Assembly (NCBI RefSeq): GCF_022532105.1
Contig: NZ_CP092832.1
Span: 744,001-808,000, forward strand
Length of the DNA stretch: 64,000 nt
Source of the DNA: Flavobacterium sp. HJ-32-4
Lineage (GTDB): Bacteria > Bacteroidota > Bacteroidia > Flavobacteriales > Flavobacteriaceae
Reading direction: 5' to 3'
Below are positions 58,364 through 64,000 of this stretch, one piece after another. Below the pieces are notes generated by a model. It saw only the letters and a program-made list of their open reading frames with translations, was not told the DNA's origin and made no database searches. Both the position numbers and the translations under genes were made by a program. How positions within the stretch are numbered: the stretch's first letter is position 1; the number at the start of each line of letters is the position of its first letter.

Positions 58364-59665
58364 CGACCGGAACTGCTTCAGCTTACCGCGATGGCTGCGG
58401 TCAAGCACCTCTTTCCGGATGAATTCAAACGAAAGCCCCGGCTCGAGATACAGCGCAATGGCTTTTTCGATGTCGGCAATCTGGTTGGGCGTAAGGACGT
58501 CCCGGCTCACATATTCGATCCGGAAGCGGTCGATGGCCGTTTGGATGATGATGAACTCCTGCACATTTCCGTCGTCAGAAATGATGCTCTTCGTGACATA
58601 GTAGAAGGTAAGGCCTGGCGACGTCTTTCCGCTCGGCAGGATTGCGATATCGTTCGTGCGGCCCACGAGCTTTTCCAAAATGGGCTTGCCCGACGTAGTA
58701 TCGTTCGATAACACGCCCACATCCCCAATGTCATAGCGCAGGAACGGATGCGCCCGGTTGTCAAGCGAGGTGATCACCACACGTCCTTCTGAACCGTTGG
58801 GAACCGCGCGACCGTTCTCATCTACAATCTCAACGAACAAGGTTTCGGCATTCACCTGCCACGCGCCCTGTGGGTTTTCAAACGCGATGAGGTCGAGTTC
58901 GGAAGCGCCGTATTCGTTCACTACGGGCACACCGAATTGACGCTCCATCAACGCCTTGTCATCCGGAAACAGCATTTCAGACGTGACGATGCAAACCCGT
59001 AAGGTAGGGCAGAGGTCTTTGAGCACGAGGCCCCGACGTTCGAGAAATTTCGCCAACAACACAATCGACGAGGTGTAGCCGTTGAGGTAATCGAATTTTT
59101 TGGTGCGGAAATGGTGCAGGTAGCGCTCCAATACGGCATCCGACAAATCAAAGACGGGGAAGCGGTAGCGGTGCAGGAAGAAGTCTTTGGTGCGTTCCTT
59201 CCAATATCCTTTAAAATCAAGTGGAATGCCATAGAACCTCGCTTGTAACGACGAGTTGAAATCCACCCCATACCACCCAAACCGCCGAATGTTGGAAGCC
59301 CAGGTCAGCGCATGGGCATACTTGTCTTTCCCAAAAACAAACGGATCGCCACTCGACCCCGAGGTTTTGTTGACATACACATTTTGTTCGGTGTACCCCT
59401 CCGACAACCGCTCAGCCAACGGGCGTTGCAGGTCTTTTTTGGTTAGGATGGGCAAGGACTGCCAGTCGCTGGGGTCAGCCTCTTGTGCCAATGCCCGGTA
59501 AAAGCCGTTGTGGGAAAGGTGGAAAGAAACGATTTCTTGTTTTTTCGCCTCCAGAAATGCCGCATGCGCCGTGCCCTCCAACGCCATGCGCCGGTCAAAT
59601 TCCGGCAACGCTTCGGAAAGCGGAAAACCGTTGAGGCGGAGGGAGAGGTTGAAGAGGCGCAGCAT
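58355..59665 (-). CDS. CapK-like / phenylacetate-CoA ligase family adenylating enzyme
   Basis: 436 residues from the ATG at 59665; the longer frame to 59794 overlaps the DUF3667 gene and is rejected. ANL-superfamily motifs: the ATP-binding NKTSGSSGDPFVFGKD, NEYGASELDLIAFENP, and RYDIGDVGVL. Such proteins are frequent in capsule and O-antigen clusters (CapK, WcaK-like annotation), where they may activate an acid used to modify the glycan; the acid is unknown. It follows DUF3667 by 5 bases on the same strand. Confidence 0.88.
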   Translation of the reverse strand: MLRLFNLSLRLNGFPLSEALPEFDRRMALEGTAHAAFLEAKKQEIVSFHLSHNGFYRALAQEADPSDWQSLPILTKKDLQRPLAERLSEGYTEQNVYVNKTSGSSGDPFVFGKDKYAHALTWASNIRRFGWYGVDFNSSLQARFYGIPLDFKGYWKERTKDFFLHRYRFPVFDLSDAVLERYLHHFRTKKFDYLNGYTSSIVLLAKFLERRGLVLKDLCPTLRVCIVTSEMLFPDDKALMERQFGVPVVNEYGASELDLIAFENPQGAWQVNAETLFVEIVDENGRAVPNGSEGRVVITSLDNRAHPFLRYDIGDVGVLSNDTTSGKPILEKLVGRTNDIAILPSGKTSPGLTFYYVTKSIISDDGNVQEFIIIQTAIDRFRIEYVSRDVLTPNQIADIEKAIALYLEPGLSFEFIRKEVLDRSHRGKLKQFRSLV

Positions 59666-59670
59666 GCAAA

Positions 59671-60435
59671 TTAATGCGTAGCGGGCTTCAGGAATCCCAT
59701 CACAAGTCCAATCAAGACAACTGCAAAAGTCAGCAATACAAAAACAAGAATGGCGGAAAGGGCAAAAATCAGTAGGCGGCCCGCGACAGCCCAACCGGAG
59801 CGCCCGTTATAGAACTGCTTAAAGAAGACAAACAATAACAGGGGCGACCAAATCATTTGGATCAGCATCAGGGTGTTAAGTGAGATATAGCCTATGGTAG
59901 ACAGATAGCTCAAAGGCAGGGCGGCAATCGAAACCAGCGTGAGGGTGGCAGTGAAAAACGCATTGACGACGATATGTTCGAAATAATTGTAGCCCCATTT
60001 CCGGAAGACCAGCCACGTTAATAACGAGAAAAGGGGTATCAACGAAACCAGGATGAAAGAATAATACTTCATCATGCCTTCCGCCACTTTTGCGGCCTGC
60101 TCGGCCTGCTTGGCTTCCATTGTTCCCGCATAAACTGTGTGGAAATCAATCACCCAATGCGACAGGAACGCACTGATACCCGCCAATAAAAACACCAGCG
60201 CCAACGGCTTGTAATGGTTCACCCGGTTGCCTTCCACAAACTCCCGCGTGGCATGGCCCGGGCGGATAAGCAGTTGTTTACAGGTGTAGAAAAACCCTTT
60301 GTTCGTATGCAGGACGGTGTACTGTATCTCATCCTTCACATACTTCCCGTCGATGCGTTTCGCTTTCTTCTGTCCGCAACTCGGGCAGAAGTTCAGCGTA
60401 ATTTCATAGGCGCAGTTCTTACAGTTTTCAGCCAT
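59671..60435 (-). CDS. DUF3667 membrane protein with N-terminal zinc ribbon
   Basis: 254 residues from the ATG at 60435. The N-terminus carries a four-cysteine zinc ribbon ([20 protein letters not shown]), followed by [18 protein letters not shown], the DUF3667 signature, and then five hydrophobic helices. DUF3667 proteins are common in Bacteroidetes and have no known function. The longer frame to 60498 would start upstream of the promoter box at 60451-60458 and is rejected. The first residues are cytoplasmic by the positive-inside rule. Confidence 0.9.
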   Translation of the reverse strand: MAENCKNCAYEITLNFCPSCGQKKAKRIDGKYVKDEIQYTVLHTNKGFFYTCKQLLIRPGHATREFVEGNRVNHYKPLALVFLLAGISAFLSHWVIDFHTVYAGTMEAKQAEQAAKVAEGMMKYYSFILVSLIPLFSLLTWLVFRKWGYNYFEHIVVNAFFTATLTLVSIAALPLSYLSTIGYISLNTLMLIQMIWSPLLLFVFFKQFYNGRSGWAVAGRLLIFALSAILVFVLLTFAVVLIGLVMGFLKPATH

Positions 60436-60450
60436 GGTCAGGTGTTTGGA

Positions 60451-60458
60451 CAAATATA
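60451..60458 (-). promoter_or_regulatory. Promoter -7 box of the DUF3667 gene
   Basis: The minus strand reads TATATTTG (TAnnTTTG), 15 bases before the ATG at 60435 and only 21 bases from the divergent purD box. Confidence 0.6.
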
Positions 60459-60479
60459 TCCTTTTTCCGAAAAACGGCG

Positions 60480-60487
60480 TACTTTTG
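60480..60487 (+). promoter_or_regulatory. Promoter -7 box of purD
   Basis: TACTTTTG (TAnnTTTG), 19 bases before the purD ATG at 60507. Confidence 0.6.
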
Positions 60488-60506
60488 CGCCACAACACAC
60501 ACCCAT

Positions 60507-61778
60507 ATGACCATCCTGCTGTTAGGTTCCGGGGGCCGCGAACACGCGCTTGCCTGGAAATTGCTCCAAAGTCCGAAATGCCAGAAATTATACGTCGCGC
60601 CCGGTAACGCCGGCACCGCCGCTATTGCTGAAAACGTGCCGTTGGCCGCAACTGATTTTGCCGCGATCCGACAGTTCGTGCTCGACCATCGGGTAGAAAT
60701 GGTGGTCGTGGGGCCGGAAGACCCGTTGGTGGAAGGTATCGTCGACTTCTTCCTCGCCGATGCATCGCTGCGCAACATTCCTGTAATCGGTCCTTCCGAA
60801 GAAGGTGCCCAACTCGAAGGAAGTAAGGAGTACGCCAAGAAATTCCTCGTCCGTCACGGTATTCCCACCGCCGCCTACGAAAGTTTTACCGCCGAAACGG
60901 TGGAAGACGGCTGCCGTTTCCTTGAGACCCTAACACCACCGTATGTGTTGAAAGCAGATGGACTCGCAGCAGGCAAAGGCGTATTGATTCTGCAAGACCT
61001 TGCCGAAGCCCAGAACGAACTCCGCGAGATGCTCGTGGGTGCCAAATTCGGGGCGGCCAGCTCGAAAGTCGTGATCGAAGAATTCCTCGACGGCATCGAA
61101 CTCAGTTGCTTCGTGCTCACCGACGGGCGTCATTACCAAATCCTGCCGACCGCTAAAGATTATAAGCGGATAGGCGAAGGCGACACCGGACTGAACACCG
61201 GCGGAATGGGTGCCGTTTCACCTGTGCCGTTCGCCACACCGGAATTCCTGGAGAAAATCGAGACGCGTATCGTGAAACCGACGGTCGACGGACTCGCGAA
61301 GGACGGGATTCCCTACAAAGGATTTATTTTCATCGGACTCATCAATGTGAAGGGCGATCCGAAAGTCATTGAATACAACGTCCGGATGGGCGATCCCGAA
61401 ACGGAAGTCGTGATGCCGCGTTTGAAAACGGATTTGGTGACCATATTCGAAGCCATCGCAGCCGACCGCCTTGATACAGTTTCCCTCGATATCGATACGC
61501 GCAGCGCCACCACGGTTATGGTCGTGTCGGGCGGTTACCCGGAAGCGTATGAAAAAGGAAAAGTGATTTCCGGCCTCGATGCCGTAGAAGGGTCGATCGT
61601 CTTCCACGCCGGAACGACGCTGTCGGAAGGGAAGGCTGTGACCAGCGGTGGCCGTGTGTTGGCAGTAACGTCGTATGGCGAGAACTACCAGGAGGCCATA
61701 AAAAAATCGTACCAAAACATAGCGAAGCTACATTTTGATACGATGTATTATAGAAAAGATATCGGCTTCGACCTCTGA
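60507..61778 (+). CDS. purD: Phosphoribosylamine-glycine ligase
   Basis: Second step of purine synthesis, ATP-dependent ligation of glycine to phosphoribosylamine; 423 residues. Seen: [17 protein letters not shown] at the N-terminus, [15 protein letters not shown], the ATP-grasp [25 protein letters not shown], and the signature [12 protein letters not shown] followed by [11 protein letters not shown]. The family length is normal. Its stop lies 1 base from the end of the convergent DUF6341 gene, and no terminator is visible. Confidence 0.98.
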   Translation: MTILLLGSGGREHALAWKLLQSPKCQKLYVAPGNAGTAAIAENVPLAATDFAAIRQFVLDHRVEMVVVGPEDPLVEGIVDFFLADASLRNIPVIGPSEEGAQLEGSKEYAKKFLVRHGIPTAAYESFTAETVEDGCRFLETLTPPYVLKADGLAAGKGVLILQDLAEAQNELREMLVGAKFGAASSKVVIEEFLDGIELSCFVLTDGRHYQILPTAKDYKRIGEGDTGLNTGGMGAVSPVPFATPEFLEKIETRIVKPTVDGLAKDGIPYKGFIFIGLINVKGDPKVIEYNVRMGDPETEVVMPRLKTDLVTIFEAIAADRLDTVSLDIDTRSATTVMVVSGGYPEAYEKGKVISGLDAVEGSIVFHAGTTLSEGKAVTSGGRVLAVTSYGENYQEAIKKSYQNIAKLHFDTMYYRKDIGFDL

Positions 61779-61779
61779 A

Positions 61780-62010
61780 TTACTTCAGGAACGAGTGCGC
61801 TGTCGTATCTTGTTTCTCTCCCGGATTCTGGTTGAAGATATTGAGTTGTTTTACCCAATACACGATGTAGTACGCGCAGATGATCATGAAGGTCCAGTTC
61901 ACGAGGTTGGCAAACCACCAGTTCGACAGCTCGAGATGACGAAGGTAGTCAAGAGGGGCGAACAACACATCCACGAATAACCACTGGATCGCTTCGAAAA
62001 ATGCTTTCAT
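61780..62010 (-). CDS. DUF6341 family small membrane protein
   Basis: 76 residues from the ATG at 62010 (an ATG three codons upstream is possible). One membrane helix (~33-52, LVNWTFMIICAYYIVYWV) preceded by an aromatic-rich amphipathic segment (FFEAIQWLFVDVLFAP). It occurs next to DUF6427 and upp, an arrangement I recognise from flavobacteria. Function unknown. A palindrome CTTGTACAAG lies just upstream of the start. Confidence 0.85.
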   Translation of the reverse strand: MKAFFEAIQWLFVDVLFAPLDYLRHLELSNWWFANLVNWTFMIICAYYIVYWVKQLNIFNQNPGEKQDTTAHSFLK

Positions 62011-62020
62011 CTTGTACAAG
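62011..62020. promoter_or_regulatory. Perfect 10-bp palindrome in the DUF6341 leader
   Basis: CTTGTACAAG directly precedes the DUF6341 start, between it and the promoter box at 62037-62044. It could be an operator; no regulator is known. Confidence 0.3.
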
Positions 62021-62036
62021 TATTATATTTACGATG

Positions 62037-62044
62037 CAAAAGTA
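62037..62044 (-). promoter_or_regulatory. Promoter -7 box of the DUF6341 gene
   Basis: The minus strand reads TACTTTTG (TAnnTTTG), 26 bases before the ATG at 62010. A weaker plus-strand box TATATTTA at 62024-62031 may serve DUF6427, so the two promoters would cross. Confidence 0.55.
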
Positions 62045-62056
62045 TAAAATCTGCCG

Positions 62057-62992
62057 ATGATTACAAGTATTTTCAGCAAATCAAGGCCGTTTAACTACAT
62101 CCTGGTCACCGTCTTGATGGTGTGCTTCTTCTTTGTAAGCGAGACGCACGACACAGCCTGGACGAATTCGTCCGGCGGTATCATCATCAAAACCGGCTGT
62201 CTCTTGCTATTGCTTTTCGCGCTTTTCCTCACCAATTTCGTCACGAAACGAAACGGGATGAGCAAAGACAGCACCTATCCGTTCCTGTTTTACTTCGTAT
62301 TCCTGGTGTTTTTTCCGGGGCTTTTTTCCGATCCTTCGCTCATCGCTGCCAACTTTTTTGTGCTGTTGGCCCTGCGGCGACTCATCTCGCTGCAGTCACT
62401 GATCACCCCAAAAGAAAAGATTTTCGACGCCTCTCTCTGGATTTTCGCCGCTGCACTCTTCAAGTTCTGGTGCATCCTGTACCTGTTGATAGTCTTTATC
62501 TCGATTATTTTCCACGTGTCGCGCGATTACCGCAACTGGGTCATCCCGTTCATCGCCCTGTTGTCGGCCGGCACCATCTTCGTATTATGTTCCCTGCTGT
62601 TCGAACCGCTCTGGATCGAACGCCTCTGGGACGGGGCCTACGTCGATACCTCCTTTGAATACTTCCGCGACAACCGCGAGAACCTGGCGCTGTCGCTCTA
62701 CGCCGCGGTATCTGTGTTGTTTTTCTTCGCCATGCTGTTCTCGCTGGGCAGTAAGCCATTGATCCTGCATTCGTCCTACAAGAAAATCCTCTTTTCGTTT
62801 GTGGTGGGCGTGGCGGTGTTCGTCTTGTCACCGGCCAAAGGGAATGCGTTGCTGTCGTTCACCTATATGCCGCTGGCGATTATGGCTACCAGCTATATAG
62901 AAGGACTGAGCAGCCAGTGGGCGAAGGAAGGTTTTTCACTTGGCGTGTGCCTGGTGGCAATCGCGTGTTTCGTGATGCAGGTGGGACTATAA
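62057..62992 (+). CDS. DUF6427 family membrane protein
   Basis: 311 residues with eight to nine hydrophobic helices from the N-terminus (FNYILVTVLMVCFFFVSE) to the C-terminus (LGVCLVAIACFVMQVGL). The polytopic topology with a conserved SRPFNYI opening is that of DUF6427, an uncharacterised Bacteroidetes family resembling EpsG-like or GT-C membrane proteins. It lies between DUF6341 and upp; its stop is 4 bases from the convergent upp stop. Confidence 0.85.
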   Translation: MITSIFSKSRPFNYILVTVLMVCFFFVSETHDTAWTNSSGGIIIKTGCLLLLLFALFLTNFVTKRNGMSKDSTYPFLFYFVFLVFFPGLFSDPSLIAANFFVLLALRRLISLQSLITPKEKIFDASLWIFAAALFKFWCILYLLIVFISIIFHVSRDYRNWVIPFIALLSAGTIFVLCSLLFEPLWIERLWDGAYVDTSFEYFRDNRENLALSLYAAVSVLFFFAMLFSLGSKPLILHSSYKKILFSFVVGVAVFVLSPAKGNALLSFTYMPLAIMATSYIEGLSSQWAKEGFSLGVCLVAIACFVMQVGL

Positions 62993-62996
62993 CGAC

Positions 62997-63650
62997 TTAT
63001 AATTTAGGCCCATACGCCAAGTCACCCGCATCTCCGAGTCCGGGAATGATGTATTTCTTCTCATTCAACCGCTCGTCAAGCGACGCAATCCAAACGGTGC
63101 AGGAGTCGGGTAGGGTTTCCTGTAGATGTGCGATGCCCTCCGGTGCCGCGATGATAGAGGCGAGGTGCACGGCAGCCGGTTTCGCCTTCTCCAACAACCG
63201 AAGCAATACCGCCGACATCGACTGCCCCGTGGCCAGCATCGGATCGAGCAGTAAAAGCGTTTTGCCATTCAGGTCCGGAATGGCTTCGTATTCCAAAAGG
63301 ATGTCGAACGCGTCGTCGTGGTTATAATGGTGGCGGTAGGCAGAAATAAAACCATTCTCAGCCTGGTCGAAATAATTCAGGAACCCCAAATGCAGCGGTA
63401 GCCCGGCCCGCAATATCGAACACAACACCACCGGTTCGCTGATGACCGCGGTCGATTTCACCCCGAGCGGCGTCGTAATATCCACCCCGCTGAATGAGAG
63501 CGTTTTACTGATTTCATACGCCATAATCTCCCCGATGCGTTCGATGTTGCGCCGAAACCGCATACGGTCGCCCTGCACCGACACATCGCGCAATTGCGCC
63601 AGGAAATGGTTGAGGATGCTGTTGTGTTCCGAAAGGTGATGCACGCGCAT
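62997..63650 (-). CDS. upp: Uracil phosphoribosyltransferase
   Basis: Pyrimidine salvage enzyme forming UMP from uracil and PRPP; 217 residues. Seen: ILRAGLPLHLGFLNYF, the PRPP-binding LLLLDPMLATGQSMSA (~134-149), and the C-terminal uracil-binding IPGLGDAGDLAYG, which is diagnostic of Upp. The N-terminal VHHLSEHNSILNHFLAQLRD is usual for this family. A near-consensus box TACATTTA lies at 63668-63675 on the minus strand. Confidence 0.97.
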   Translation of the reverse strand: MRVHHLSEHNSILNHFLAQLRDVSVQGDRMRFRRNIERIGEIMAYEISKTLSFSGVDITTPLGVKSTAVISEPVVLCSILRAGLPLHLGFLNYFDQAENGFISAYRHHYNHDDAFDILLEYEAIPDLNGKTLLLLDPMLATGQSMSAVLLRLLEKAKPAAVHLASIIAAPEGIAHLQETLPDSCTVWIASLDERLNEKKYIIPGLGDAGDLAYGPKL

Positions 63651-63710
63651 AGGAAGGTATTTTGATGTAAATGTACGGGATTTTGAATTTGAGGACGATC
63701 TCTACCCAAG

Positions 63711-63796
63711 AACCTAGAGCCAAGAACTAAGAACCAAGAACTAAAAACCATCAACCCAAAACTCAAAACCCAAAACTCAAAACTCAAAACCCAAAC
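63711..63796. repeat. AAGAACT / AAAACTC low-complexity tract
   Basis: About 85 bases of degenerate short repeats: first CCAAGAACTAAGAACCAAGAAC-like units, then CCCAAAACTCAAAA units repeated several times. No gene is credible here; the minus-strand frame (VLSFEFW-type) is an artefact of the repeat. Confidence 0.85.
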
Positions 63797-63799
63797 CCC

Positions 63800-63807
63800 T
63801 ATCTTTG
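63800..63807 (+). promoter_or_regulatory. Promoter -7 box of the DUF4254 gene
   Basis: TATCTTTG (TAnnTTTG), 17 bases before the ATG at 63825. Confidence 0.6.
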
Positions 63808-63824
63808 TCCTCTAAATCCATCTC

Positions 63825-64000
63825 ATGATTTCGCAGCAGGCCTATTCCGTTTTTGAACAAAGCATCCGCGACTACCATCAGTTCGATCATGTCGACCATC
63901 CGATTTCGAACCCGTACCCGAAAGGGCAGTTCGAACATTTGTTATATGTAAAGAACTGGATCGACACCGTGCAATGGCACCTCGAAGACATCATCCGCGA
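63825..64000 (+). CDS. DUF4254 family protein (5' part only)
   Basis: Begins MISQQAYSVFEQSIRDYH and continues with NPYPKGQFEHLLYVKNWI and VQWHLEDIIR, the conserved start of DUF4254. The frame runs off the right edge. DUF4254 proteins are small helical Bacteroidetes proteins with no known function, often next to a heptosyltransferase-type gene; that neighbour would lie outside the window. Confidence 0.88.
   Translation, partial: MISQQAYSVFEQSIRDYHQFDHVDHPISNPYPKGQFEHLLYVKNWIDTVQWHLEDIIR

Noticed and set aside
63458..63787. Minus-strand frame reading FWVLSF repeats
   Set aside because: It arises from the AAAACTC repeat tract plus the upp gene in another frame.
1..64000. CRISPR arrays, insertion sequences, prophage and rRNA genes
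   Set aside because: No direct-repeat/spacer pattern, transposase, integrase or rRNA sequence was recognised.

Overview
The window is chromosomal DNA of a member of the Bacteroidetes, most likely Flavobacteriaceae with a fairly high GC content by eye. The evidence is the recurring Bacteroidetes promoter box TAnnTTTG in front of more than twenty genes, the lack of Shine-Dalgarno sequences, and families typical of this group (DUF4175, DUF6311, DUF6341, DUF6427, DUF6909-like, head-GIN, DUF4254). No rRNA, CRISPR array, insertion sequence or prophage was seen. There is one tRNA, tRNA-Cys(GCA).

Layout. From 1 to 26.6 kb lies a housekeeping arm, mostly on the minus strand: a lytic transglycosylase (partial), pgk, a LytTR two-component pair, holB, a PIF1-like helicase, an OmpH chaperone, a five-gene operon (DUF4175, ybeY, mnmG, a lipoprotein, a methyltransferase), gltX, an SPFH protein, glnS, folB, tRNA-Cys, a LysE-type protein and rnr. 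The rnr-rpiB gap (26.62-27.32 kb) is AT-rich and carries a cluster of DnaA-box-like 9-mers. Genes point away from it on both sides, and a cluster of parS (ParB-binding) sequences sits 10-16 kb away around mnmG. I read this gap as the candidate chromosomal origin, oriC. From 27.3 to 35.7 kb follows a mostly plus-strand arm: rpiB, a CDF transporter, tex, two tandem tatA copies, an M23 peptidase, a GH3 protein and a phosphorylase-like protein.

From 35.7 to 59.7 kb lies a large surface-polysaccharide locus. It has a Wzz-like chain-length protein, rfbA/rfbC/rfbD for dTDP-rhamnose (no rfbB here), a bactoprenol-type glycosyltransferase overlapping a polytopic DUF6311 protein, an FkbM methyltransferase, a Wzx flippase, two O-antigen ligase/polymerase-like proteins, five further glycosyltransferases, a UDP-glucuronate decarboxylase, an initiating sugar-phosphate transferase, a CapK-like adenylating enzyme and a 2OG-Fe(II) oxygenase. 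Its most specific part is gmd-colC-colD. ColD has His-188 in place of the PLP-binding lysine, which indicates GDP-L-colitose synthesis. Together the genes could activate sugars, build a repeat unit on undecaprenyl phosphate, flip it, polymerise it and decorate it.

The right end (59.7-64 kb) returns to housekeeping genes: DUF3667, purD, DUF6341, DUF6427, upp and the start of a DUF4254 gene. A short AAAACTC/AAGAACT low-complexity tract precedes the last gene.
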